Part shown: positions 24,819 to 32,193 of the stretch, piece by piece
How the letters are laid out: every line of letters begins with the position of its first letter
Numbering within the stretch: the first letter of the stretch is position 1
NCBI GenBank assembly: GCA_022821495.1
Contig: JAJEDN010000119.1
Span: 1-46,950, forward strand
Direction of reading: 5' to 3'
Source of the DNA: Candidatus Poribacteria bacterium
GTDB taxonomy: Bacteria; Poribacteria; WGA-4E; WGA-3G
DNA: 46,950 nt
Notes under the pieces: model-generated
What the model was told of the DNA's origin: nothing
Seen by the model: only the letters and a program-made list of their open reading frames with translations
Databases searched by the model: none
Made by a program: the position numbers and the translations under genes

Positions 24819-26512
24819 AATATTTCTGTTGTCTTGTTCTCTTTTGCATCCTGAATATATCGACTCCCGCCGAAGTGCAATTTGTTGACGGGACTGCTGA
24901 TGCAGGCATCGCGTTTCAGCATGTCGATGGCAGGACCGGCGAAAAATATCTCATTGAAACCCTCGGTTCCGGCGCACTCTTTTTTGACTATGATGCTGAT
25001 GGACACCTCGATCTTTATATAGTGAACGCCACACATATCCCACCGCCGGTTATTGAAAACGCTTCTCAAACACATCTCCCGCGAAATATACTCTATCGGA
25101 ACAACGGTGACGGCACCTTTACCGATATTACGCAGCAAGCAGGTGTCGGAGATACCGGCTATGGTGTCGGGTGTGCTGCTGCCGATATTAATAACGACGG
25201 TTACCCTGAGATTTACGTGACTAACTACGGATCCAACCGTCTCTATCATAACAATGGCGATGGGACTTTTACGGATGTTACGCAGCAAGCAGGTGTCGGT
25301 GATGAACGTTGGGGAACAAGCTGCGCCTTTCTCGATTATGACTTAGATGGAGATGTTGACCTATATGTTGTCAACTATATGAAATTTTCGGTTGCGGAGA
25401 ATCAGTGGTGGGAGACACGAGGTATCAGAACGTATTGTAGCCCAACGGATCAGATTGCTGGGAGCCATTTCGTCAGCGAACCCGATATTCTCTATCGCAA
25501 TAACGGCGATGGCACCTTCACGGATGTCACATCAGAGGCAGGAATCTCACATAGGGCGCTGGGTCTCGCTGTTGCAGTCGGGGACTACGATAATGATGGC
25601 GATCCAGACCTACATATCGCCAACGACATGGAGGCGGATTTCCTTTACCGTAACAACGGCGATGGTACTTTCACTGAAACTGCCGACTTTACTGGCACAG
25701 GCTACGATGGGAATGGCTTCCCAGGAAGTGGTATGGGGAGTGCATTTGGTGATTACGATAACGACGGGTATCTTGATCTCGTTGTCAGCAATGCCTCTTC
25801 ACTGCCGGTGGTCCTCTATCAAAACGAAAATGCTCTATTTTTTACCGATGTCTCTTTTACTGCCGGGATTGGTGCAGTGACACTCCCTTATTTTAAGTGG
25901 GCAGTCGAATTCTTTGATTACAACAACGATGGTCTACTGGACCTCTTTGTTGCGAACGGACATCTTCAAGAAAACATCGCGTTATTTTCGGACAGCACTT
26001 ATCCGCAATCTGACCTACTTTTCCGTAACACGCGCCACCAAGATGGCACCTACCATTTTACGGAGGCATCCGTTGAAGTCGGATTGGCACAACTGCCTAA
26101 GCAAGTTAGCCGTGGTGCTGCATTCGGCGATTACGACAATGACGGAGACCTTGATATTTTCCTCAACAACGCCAACCAACCCGCAACGCTTCTCCGAAAC
26201 GAGGGTGGCAACGGCAATCATTGGCTGACGATCCAACCGATTGGCACCGAAAGCAATGCGTTGGGCCTTGGAACGAAAATAGTTTTGAAAGCAGGGGATC
26301 TGTCTCTATTCAAAGAGGTCCGTAGCGGGGCAAGTTACCTTTCGCAAAGCGATCTCCGAGTCCACTTTGGACTTGGAGAGAATTCAGAGATTGACACTTT
26401 GGAAATTTACTGGCAAAGTGGACTCACGGAACGGTTTTCTAATCTGAAATCAAATCAGATTCTTCGCATCAAAGAGGGACACGGGATTGTAGACAGTCAA
26501 AGCACAAGATAA
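24815..26512 (+). CDS. Secreted FG-GAP/VCBS beta-propeller with C-terminal ASPIC/UnbV domain (CRTAC1-like)
   Basis: 565 residues with a short signal peptide (LVLFCILNISTPA). Seven Ca-binding DxDxDG-type loops appear in order: DYDADGHLD, DINNDGYPE, DYDLDGDVD, DYDNDGDPD, DYDNDGYLD, DYNNDGLLD, DYDNDGDLD, consistent with a seven-bladed propeller. Several blades share the motif YRNNGDGTFTD. The C-terminus is an ASPIC/UnbV domain (GLGTKIVLKAGD, EVRSGASYLSQSD, VHFGLG). The function in bacteria is not established; adhesion or ligand binding is likely. It overlaps the TPR gene by ATGA. Confidence 0.92.
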   Translation: MKYFCCLVLFCILNISTPAEVQFVDGTADAGIAFQHVDGRTGEKYLIETLGSGALFFDYDADGHLDLYIVNATHIPPPVIENASQTHLPRNILYRNNGDGTFTDITQQAGVGDTGYGVGCAAADINNDGYPEIYVTNYGSNRLYHNNGDGTFTDVTQQAGVGDERWGTSCAFLDYDLDGDVDLYVVNYMKFSVAENQWWETRGIRTYCSPTDQIAGSHFVSEPDILYRNNGDGTFTDVTSEAGISHRALGLAVAVGDYDNDGDPDLHIANDMEADFLYRNNGDGTFTETADFTGTGYDGNGFPGSGMGSAFGDYDNDGYLDLVVSNASSLPVVLYQNENALFFTDVSFTAGIGAVTLPYFKWAVEFFDYNNDGLLDLFVANGHLQENIALFSDSTYPQSDLLFRNTRHQDGTYHFTEASVEVGLAQLPKQVSRGAAFGDYDNDGDLDIFLNNANQPATLLRNEGGNGNHWLTIQPIGTESNALGLGTKIVLKAGDLSLFKEVRSGASYLSQSDLRVHFGLGENSEIDTLEIYWQSGLTERFSNLKSNQILRIKEGHGIVDSQSTR

Positions 26513-26551
26513 ACAAATTCTGATAATTTAGTATCATTTAAACTCACAAAA

Positions 26552-27694
26552 TTAGTTTTGGCGTTCTCTTTTCAACGCGCCCCAGCGCGTTGGGAGTTTT
26601 CCCTTTGCTGTGATGGTACGAAAACCGGTATCAAAGACTTTAACGGTTGGAGAAAATTCCCTATCTTCTGTCTCGCCACCAAAGGCATAAATCTTGCCGT
26701 TGACGGCCACTGTAGAAAACGGCGGTAGGGTTGGAGCAGTAAGCGTAGGAGTCAAACGCCATCTCTTCGTAGCCGGGTCATACACTTCAGTCCTCCTAAG
26801 CCGCTCACCTCGGGCACCGTGCGCGCCCACAGCGTAACCGCCAATGAGATAGATTTTATCCGCAATAACGATTGTTGCAAAACCCGTTCTCAGATTTGGC
26901 ATGTCAGGTCTCTTCGTCCACCGGTTGGTTCTCGGTTCATAGACCTCAATCGTCCCAAGATCGGGACCTCCCGCACCGACTTGCGGCCAGCCAGACCCGC
27001 CGATAGCGTAAATGATGTCGTCAATAACCGCTGTTCCAAAGCCATCACGTCTTGTCGGCATGTCTGCCCGCTTTGCCCATGTATCACTAACAGGATCGTA
27101 GACTTCTACGAGATCAAGGCGTCCTTGCAGCCCAGGTATCTTCTCCTTTGGATCGAGAAGCCCGCCAATAGCATAGATTTTGCCAGCGACCACACCAACA
27201 CCGAACTGCATACGGTGAAAGGACAAATCCTGCTTCCTGACCCACGTGTCGGTTTGTGGATCGTACATCTCAACGGCTTTCAGAATTTTGAAATTCTTAC
27301 CGTGGTTGTCCTTTCCTGCGTATCCTCCCATAACATAGATTTTTCCATCAACAACAGCGGTCTCAGCACCTGCTCGGACGGTCGGCATGTCAGTAAGTCT
27401 TTGCCACGTGTTGGTTTCTGGATCATACACTTCCACCAAGGACATTCCAAATGGACCGCGCCAAATACCAGGCCCCGGATCACGCAAAACACCACGTGCA
27501 TGTTCAAAAAGCGTCCCACCGATCACATAAATCTTACCATCCACCACAGCGGTCGAAAAACTGTTTCGATGCGTTGGAAGTTCAGAAATGACTTCCCATT
27601 TTGCCGCGGTAACAGTGCCTACCGTGATAAGCAAGGAAACTCCGACAACCGATTTAAAAAGCATTAGGTGTAAACCACTATGCTGTTTGAACAT
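26552..27694 (-). CDS. Secreted kelch-repeat beta-propeller with C-terminal TxWG motif
   Basis: 380 residues. A signal peptide (about residues 11-30, MLFKSVVGVSLLITVGTVTA) is followed by about six kelch units with the pattern VDGKIYVIGG, VEVYDPETNTW, AVVDGKIYVMGGYAG, VEMYDPQTDTW and similar. Kelch propellers bind proteins or sugars; some are sialate-related enzymes, but no catalytic residues are evident here. The ribosome site aggaggg is 7 bases before ATG 27694. The tail KGKLPTRWGALK is a looser version of the motif ending three other secreted proteins. Confidence 0.9.
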   Translation of the reverse strand: MFKQHSGLHLMLFKSVVGVSLLITVGTVTAAKWEVISELPTHRNSFSTAVVDGKIYVIGGTLFEHARGVLRDPGPGIWRGPFGMSLVEVYDPETNTWQRLTDMPTVRAGAETAVVDGKIYVMGGYAGKDNHGKNFKILKAVEMYDPQTDTWVRKQDLSFHRMQFGVGVVAGKIYAIGGLLDPKEKIPGLQGRLDLVEVYDPVSDTWAKRADMPTRRDGFGTAVIDDIIYAIGGSGWPQVGAGGPDLGTIEVYEPRTNRWTKRPDMPNLRTGFATIVIADKIYLIGGYAVGAHGARGERLRRTEVYDPATKRWRLTPTLTAPTLPPFSTVAVNGKIYAFGGETEDREFSPTVKVFDTGFRTITAKGKLPTRWGALKRERQN

Positions 27695-27963
27695 TATGTG
27701 TCCCTCCTAATCAAAGTAAATTGAATGCTAAAACTGAGGAAGTATTCCACAAGACTTGCTGAGAAGGCTTCCTTGTATTTGTACCAATTGTAGGCAGGTT
27801 TATCTTTGTTTCCTTGAAAGCTTACGATTTTTCGCGACAAGAAGGGGGATACTGAGAATTGTGCTTTGAAGGTCTCAGTGAGTTCTGCGTCAAGCGCGGC
27901 GATTTCTTCACGCAGTGCGGCGGGTTCTGGGTGGGTTTTATTTTTTTCAGATGTCATCAGCAT
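27694..27963 (-). pseudogene. Small ORF resembling a fragment of a DNA methylase
   Basis: 89 residues. The stretch SRKIVSFQGNKDKPAYNWYK followed by YKEAFSASLVEYFL looks to me like a segment seen in DNA methyltransferases, but no catalytic motif (DPPY or PC-type) is present and the last 20 residues look out of frame. It starts 2 bases after the NAD-epimerase stop and its stop TAA overlaps the kelch ATG by one base. It is probably a decayed remnant; a genuine small protein is possible. The methylase resemblance is from memory. Confidence 0.4.
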
Positions 27964-27965
27964 CT

Positions 27966-28733
27966 TTATGTATCGCTATCCGGAATCTCTGGCCAGTTGT
28001 GTTCCGGTGAATATCCTAAATCGGCTTTCGCCGGCTGCCATGCGAAACGAGAATCTGCGCGTCCAGCGACGGCGTTATATGACCCGTATTTTACCGCCTC
28101 TGTCTCAATCGCGCGGGCAACGCACTGCGCAACATCTCTTGGATCCACATAAACGAACCAAGGATCCGTTACAACATCAGGTGCCCCCGGACCAGGGTTT
28201 TGCCCGTCTCCAGCGATGACTCCCGGACGGACATGAATCACGTCCAATCCGTGTGCTTGATGGTACGCCGCGCCGATCTGCTCACCGAGGTACTTCGAGA
28301 GCGCGTAGTAGAGGTCGCCGGGTCCGAACTGGAAATCATCGCTTACTTCATAAGGCAATTGAGCACTCGGCGCGGGCGGACACGCCGAAATACTCGAAAT
28401 GTTCACAAGTTTTTTCACGCCTTGTCGGACACAGGCTTCAGCCACATTCCATGTGCCTTTCACCATCACATCAGCGAATAATGAGAGAGGTTTATCGGAT
28501 CGTCCTCGTACCAAGGCAACAAGATGCACAACAGCGTCCTGCTCTGCACACGCTGCTTCAATTTCAGCAGTATTTGTCACATCTGTCTTAATAAAAGTCG
28601 TATTTGCTGGCACATTGTCCGGTTCAACGATGTCAGCCAGCGTCAAATGATACGTGTCGTGCAGCTTGTCAATAATAAATTGCGCTAAATATCCACTCGC
28701 GCCTGTAATAAGAATCTTTTCAATGCTTGCCAT
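27966..28733 (-). CDS. NAD-dependent epimerase/dehydratase (extended SDR)
   Basis: 255 residues with an extended short-chain dehydrogenase fold. The N-terminal NAD loop is ITGASGYLAQFI (GxxGxxx), followed by DVTNTAEIEAA, the VHLVALV strand, ISSISA and the catalytic YALSK (Tyr-x-x-x-Lys), then HVRPGVIAGDGQ. Members epimerise or dehydrate nucleotide sugars or act on related substrates; this one is shorter than most sugar epimerases. agga precedes ATG 28733 by about 8 bases and lies in the loop of a 7-bp hairpin. Confidence 0.88.
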   Translation of the reverse strand: MASIEKILITGASGYLAQFIIDKLHDTYHLTLADIVEPDNVPANTTFIKTDVTNTAEIEAACAEQDAVVHLVALVRGRSDKPLSLFADVMVKGTWNVAEACVRQGVKKLVNISSISACPPAPSAQLPYEVSDDFQFGPGDLYYALSKYLGEQIGAAYHQAHGLDVIHVRPGVIAGDGQNPGPGAPDVVTDPWFVYVDPRDVAQCVARAIETEAVKYGSYNAVAGRADSRFAWQPAKADLGYSPEHNWPEIPDSDT

Positions 28734-28752
28734 CGATTTTTTCCTAAAATCG
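28734..28752 (-). promoter_or_regulatory. Hairpin presenting the epimerase ribosome site
   Basis: On the minus strand cgatttt (28752-28746) and aaaatcg (28740-28734) are perfect complements around the loop aggaa, which is the ribosome-binding site of the gene starting at 28733. Such an arrangement could affect initiation, but the stem is AT-rich and may be weak. Confidence 0.3.
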
Positions 28753-28780
28753 TTAAGTTTCCCTATCCGCTTTAAGAATT

Positions 28781-29119
28781 TTAAGCGAAAGGGGCAGTCT
28801 CATAGAGCGTATCGTTGTAACCGACAAAGAAGACATCACCGCTCTGAATTGTCGGTGCGCGCAGGCTACCGCTTCGTCCGACCACGGCGTTTAGGATTGA
28901 CGCTTGCGTATCTTCAGTGGGTACGAAAGTCTCCAAACGTTTCCCCTTCGCGACGACGATCTGTTTCGCATTACCCATTAAATCCCATATCGCTGCAGCT
29001 TCCAATTTTTCTTTTCGGGCATCGGTACGGTTTTCTGCTTGTAAGTTGCGTGTGTCAAGAAACTCTTGCACTTTTTTGCATGAAGTTCAGCTGTTCCGAA
29101 AATAGATCCAATCTATCAT
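28781..29119 (-). CDS. Predicted selenocysteine-containing ArsC/Spx-like thioredoxin-fold protein
   Basis: Read from ATG 29119, the frame encodes MIDWIYFRNS, then TGA (29089-29087), then TSCKKVQEFLDTRNL and an intact protein to TAA at 28781, 112 residues in all. The TGA falls exactly on the first Cys of the CxxC motif of ArsC/YffB-like reductases, giving UxxC. Downstream family features are conserved: DARKEKL, VAKGKRLETF, GRSGSLRAPT and FVGYNDTLYE. aagga lies 9 bases before ATG 29119. Standard gene callers would start at GTG 29071 and lose the active site. The likely role is a thiol/selenol redox enzyme of unknown substrate. A simple nonsense mutation is the alternative, but the coding is clean on both sides. 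Confidence 0.75.
29052..29071 (-). promoter_or_regulatory. Candidate bacterial SECIS element
   Basis: On the mRNA strand GTG (29071-29069) pairs with CAC (29054-29052) and CAAGA (29068-29064) with TCTTG (29060-29056), with one bulged A (29055). The apical loop is GTT (29063-29061). The loop begins 23 bases after the TGA. A short stem with G among the first loop bases, about 16-37 bases after UGA, is the known pattern of bacterial selenocysteine insertion elements. The hairpin lies inside the coding sequence, as expected in bacteria. Confidence 0.55.
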
Positions 29120-29192
29120 TTTCTAATTTCCTTACGGTTCGGTGAAGTGATTTGGCGTTTGAGGTGTCTTTCCATCTATCCGCTTTCTATAC

Positions 29193-29211
29193 GGGCGAGG
29201 AGACCTCGCCC
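29193..29211. repeat. GC-rich palindrome
   Basis: gggcgagg (29193-29200) and cctcgccc (29204-29211) are perfect arms around aga, followed by ctacg. The core gcgagg/cctcgc is shared with the palindromes at 22290 and 31077. Confidence 0.55.
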
Positions 29212-29237
29212 CTACGCGTTCCGAGTTTCGCGCTTTT

Positions 29238-30248
29238 TTAATTCAACTCTTCCACGTTAATAAATCTACCGGTGTCCCGACTTTGAACAGCGGCATCAAT
29301 CAGGGCGAGTGTTTGAACGCCATCCGCGAAAGGTGAGCGAATAAGTTCCCGATCGCCTGTTTCGATGGCGCGTAGCCATGCCCCGGTTTTGTCTAAGCCT
29401 AAACTATTTTGGGAGCCCGGCGATTCATTAATAGTTTCACCGTTAAGGTATCCACGAATAGCATTATCTGTCATGTGCGCGTGTAACCGCAAATGCGGTC
29501 CGACGACTTCAACCTCAAAACTAAATCCTTCGGTGCCACAGTGATTCATGTGTGTCCCGAAAACGCCGTTGTCCAATTGGTAGGTCATTTGGATAGCGTT
29601 TTCTGCATCGAATTCGGTTCGATCCAACGCCATATTCTTGACAGCGAGCGCATGCGCCTGCACCGGTTTTGGATTCCCCATAACAAACCGCGCACAATCT
29701 AAAACATGCACCGCCTGTTCGGGCAGGGGCCCCCCACTTATCTCATACTGCAGGAACCAGGGTGCCATGCTGAAACTGAGGTAATAATTGACGGTGCAGA
29801 CGGTCCGAACGAGGTGTACCGTCTCCGTGGCGATTAATGCCTTCAGCCGTTCATAGAGTGGGTGATAACGGAGTTGGAATCCGACAGCAGCGATGACATC
29901 CGCTTTCTCAATGCATGCGAGGCACTTTCTACCTTCAGCCATATTCAGCGCAGGCGGTTTCTCGATCATCAAGTGAATACCGCGATTACACGCCATCTGA
30001 ATGGGTTCAAAGCGAATCGGGGGTGGGGTTGTGATGACCACCCCGTCCATTTCTACGTCGAAAAAAGCATCTAAATCGGTAGTGGCAAGTGCTTCATCAG
30101 CATGCGTTGCAAGTTCACGCGCAGCCTCAAGTCGCACGTCATGCACAGCAACGACGCTCGCGCCGTAGTTGGTTATTGCGCCCTGATGATTTCTACCCAT
30201 ATTACCGGCACCGATGATGCCGATTGCTAACGGTTTTTGAGAGTTCAT
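29238..30248 (-). CDS. Gfo/Idh/MocA family oxidoreductase
   Basis: About 336 residues. The N-terminal Rossmann loop is GIIGAGNMGRNHQGA, followed by VVITTPP, the cofactor/substrate motif EKPPALN and FQLRYHPLYERLK, then a substrate-binding domain. It is a predicted NAD(P)-dependent sugar or cyclitol dehydrogenase of unknown substrate. The start ATG 30248 overlaps the stop of the upstream secreted gene as ATGA, so the two are translationally coupled; this suggests it acts on a product related to that exported protein, but that is a guess. Confidence 0.9.
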   Translation of the reverse strand: MNSQKPLAIGIIGAGNMGRNHQGAITNYGASVVAVHDVRLEAARELATHADEALATTDLDAFFDVEMDGVVITTPPPIRFEPIQMACNRGIHLMIEKPPALNMAEGRKCLACIEKADVIAAVGFQLRYHPLYERLKALIATETVHLVRTVCTVNYYLSFSMAPWFLQYEISGGPLPEQAVHVLDCARFVMGNPKPVQAHALAVKNMALDRTEFDAENAIQMTYQLDNGVFGTHMNHCGTEGFSFEVEVVGPHLRLHAHMTDNAIRGYLNGETINESPGSQNSLGLDKTGAWLRAIETGDRELIRSPFADGVQTLALIDAAVQSRDTGRFINVEELN

Positions 30249-30988
30249 TGTGTTTTGAGGTCTCCCCACGTTATCGCGAGCTTGTCTTTCGGTTCAACGG
30301 GAAAAATGTTAAATTCGGGGGTAGTGACGAAAATGTTATCGAGTTGCGCGTGGTGGGCAGCCGCACCTCGGTTGCCGCCCTGCGTGTAGAAACCGATTTT
30401 ACCGGTTTCGTATCTTTGTTCACTATCGCTCCATTCACCCACAAAAACAAGGCGATTCCATTTCGTACCAACCTTACCGAGGTATGCCTTAAACTCGTAG
30501 TTCTTGCGCACCTCAAACTTAACGCGGTACCAAACATTCTGCTTACGTTTTCTTTCGTCTGCAAAAGGCGTTGTTTCGACGGACCAGTTGTTCTCAAGGT
30601 TTATATGCCATCCGATGTGTTGTGGTGCGTTCTTAGAGCCAGTTGTTGAGATCTCGTGCATGTAGAAGTACCTGTCGTTTTTCGCGTGGAAAACGAATCC
30701 CAATTCCCCCCCGTTTTTAGCATTGAAATCGGCATAGTAATCAAATTCTTCAGAGAAATCGGTAAGCGTCAATCCTGCGCCACCGCCCCAAATGTCAAGC
30801 ACTCTCCTGCCGAGCACATTATGTCGGGTGTCGTTCTCCTCAAGTCCCCAACTGCCTAACGGGATCCACTTGGTGCGACCAATTTCCAGACGCTCAAAGT
30901 CGTCGTGAAACAAGATCTCTGCTTCAACATTAAACCCGAAGATAGCAAAGATAACGAACATGAGCAGAAAAAAAATCGTATATTGCAT
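30245..30988 (-). CDS. Secreted jelly-roll (DUF1080/LamG-like) protein with C-terminal TWG motif
   Basis: 247 residues with a signal peptide (residues about 5-24, IFFLLMFVIFAIFGFNVEA). The mature region, LFHDDFERLEIGRTKWIPLG through VWYRVKFEVRKNYEFKAYL to TGKIGFYTQGGNRGAAAHHA, has the order of a concanavalin A-like jelly roll of the DUF1080/LamG kind. Glycan binding or hydrolysis is possible; catalytic residues cannot be assigned. gggaga lies 4 bases before ATG 30988. It ends PVEPKDKLAITWGDLK plus two residues, the shared C-terminal motif. Confidence 0.8.
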   Translation of the reverse strand: MQYTIFFLLMFVIFAIFGFNVEAEILFHDDFERLEIGRTKWIPLGSWGLEENDTRHNVLGRRVLDIWGGGAGLTLTDFSEEFDYYADFNAKNGGELGFVFHAKNDRYFYMHEISTTGSKNAPQHIGWHINLENNWSVETTPFADERKRKQNVWYRVKFEVRKNYEFKAYLGKVGTKWNRLVFVGEWSDSEQRYETGKIGFYTQGGNRGAAAHHAQLDNIFVTTPEFNIFPVEPKDKLAITWGDLKTQ

Positions 30989-31076
30989 TCAGTCTCCCTA
31001 TTCGCGCTTAAGTTCACTCCATGTCAAAGACAGTTTCCCGCTTGGAGCAACAGGGAGCGAAGGTCTACATCGCTTT

Positions 31077-31105
31077 TGCAGGCGAGGTTTAAAACCTCGC
31101 CTGCA
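31077..31105. repeat. 29-bp perfect palindrome
   Basis: tgcaggcgaggttt (31077-31090) and aaacctcgcctgca (31092-31105) are perfect complements around a single a. It lies between two minus-strand secreted-protein genes. The core gcgaggtt/aacctcgc matches the palindrome in the 22244 element. Confidence 0.65.
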
Positions 31106-31115
31106 GTAAACAGTA

Positions 31116-31832
31116 TTACTCTGTTTTTATCTCTGCCCACGTTGTGGTGAGTTTCGCGTCCGGTTCAACAGCCATTGGATCCCTTCCACCATAAATCTCG
31201 ATTTCATCAACGCGTGCCCCACCGTCGGCGCGAATGTGAAGGCGCAACCACCGTGCTTCTACATCTTTGAAGGTGAACTCGGTCGTCTCGCTAATAGGTT
31301 CTCCCTTGTGCGTGTAAACCTTTGTCCATGTGTTCGCTTCGGAGTCTGCATCCGCTTTGGTAGTTGCGACGAGAATATCAAAATCAGCCGCTTTCCGGTC
31401 CTGGAAATTTTGGGCATGATCGCTCGCGAAATAGATACGGTTCACATTCGCGACATCACCCATATCAATCTGTGCCCAACCCGGTATTGCACCGATGATC
31501 CAACTACGGCAATTATTGTAAAAACCGTCATTGAGATATTCGACACAGTGCCTACGCGGACACCATCCCTCTAATTGTGAGGAGGCTTCTGGTTTCGCAT
31601 CCTTGAGGAGTGCCAAGTTGGGTTCATCATCTCGAACTGTCGGTACGAATTCAGGTCCCGCCGCACCACCTGCGTCACATTCATCTGTTGCCGCTTTAAT
31701 GTCTTGTTCCTTGAATTCGTAGCGTCCGAACTTTTCAGGTCCCTTAGCTTCGTCGTGGACTGCGAAGACGGCAGGCATACTGATTAGCACTGCTACTACC
31801 ACCGCAAGCCCCCAATATTTTATCCATTTCAT
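31116..31832 (-). CDS. Secreted F5/8 type C (discoidin) domain protein with C-terminal TTW motif
   Basis: 238 residues with a signal peptide (about residues 7-24). A short linker with a pair of Cys precedes an F5/8C domain: NLALLKDAKPEASSQ, YLNDGFYNN, PGWAQIDMGDVANVNRIYFA, and RWLRLHIRADGGARVDEIEI. These domains bind carbohydrate or lipid at the cell surface. ggagga is 7 bases before ATG 31832. It ends AVEPDAKLTTTWAEIK plus two residues, the motif shared by four secreted proteins here. Confidence 0.87.
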   Translation of the reverse strand: MKWIKYWGLAVVVAVLISMPAVFAVHDEAKGPEKFGRYEFKEQDIKAATDECDAGGAAGPEFVPTVRDDEPNLALLKDAKPEASSQLEGWCPRRHCVEYLNDGFYNNCRSWIIGAIPGWAQIDMGDVANVNRIYFASDHAQNFQDRKAADFDILVATTKADADSEANTWTKVYTHKGEPISETTEFTFKDVEARWLRLHIRADGGARVDEIEIYGGRDPMAVEPDAKLTTTWAEIKTE

Positions 31833-32193
31833 CGCACATTCCTCCGTTCCTGAGATAATACTTGTTGTATATATTAGCGTAAGTACAGAATTATTTCAAG
31901 AAAACCGTTATTTGTGTTCAGATTTGAAGACGCTTCGCTGTTGAAGGGCGCGTTTCCATTTTACTGGCAAGGTTTCAAATCTCTTTGGACCTACAATTCG
32001 GTGCCTCCGCTGTAAGTGCTATTTGTATAAAAATGTGGTCACTTGGGTGCCTATAAATAACCTTAATTTTCGGTGAAATTTAAGTGAAATTTATTTGCAT
32101 TCTTAACAGATTTATAGTATAATTAATAGTAAGAAATTCCCTATTTTTTCGCGTAAAATTTGGCTTCAAATTACATCGAAATAGGAGAATCCA
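31833..32193. other. Divergent intergenic region
   Basis: 361 bases between the minus-strand F5/8C gene and the plus-strand nucleotidyltransferase. It holds a strong predicted promoter for the latter (32095-32123) and a degenerate copy of the gcaaggtttcaaa-type palindrome near 31965-31985. I see no RNA gene or small coding region. Confidence 0.5.
32095..32123 (+). promoter_or_regulatory. Predicted sigma-70-type promoter
   Basis: TTGCAT at 32095-32100 and a perfect TATAAT at 32118-32123 are separated by exactly 17 bases in an AT-rich context. It would drive the nucleotidyltransferase gene at 32194 with a leader of about 63 bases; aggag just before ATG 32194 completes the signal set. Confidence 0.65.

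Noticed and set aside
24737..25288. 183-codon minus-strand frame
   Set aside because: It is antisense to the TPR/ASPIC genes; its apparent repeats mirror the FG-GAP repeats.
26819..27667. 282-codon open frame on the + strand
   Set aside because: It lies opposite the kelch gene, which has a clear signal peptide, kelch repeats and ribosome site; the opposite frame shows no domain.
28781..29071. ArsC-like ORF starting at GTG 29071
   Set aside because: This start deletes the first strand and the CxxC active site; the upstream ATG with ribosome site and in-frame TGA explains the gene better.
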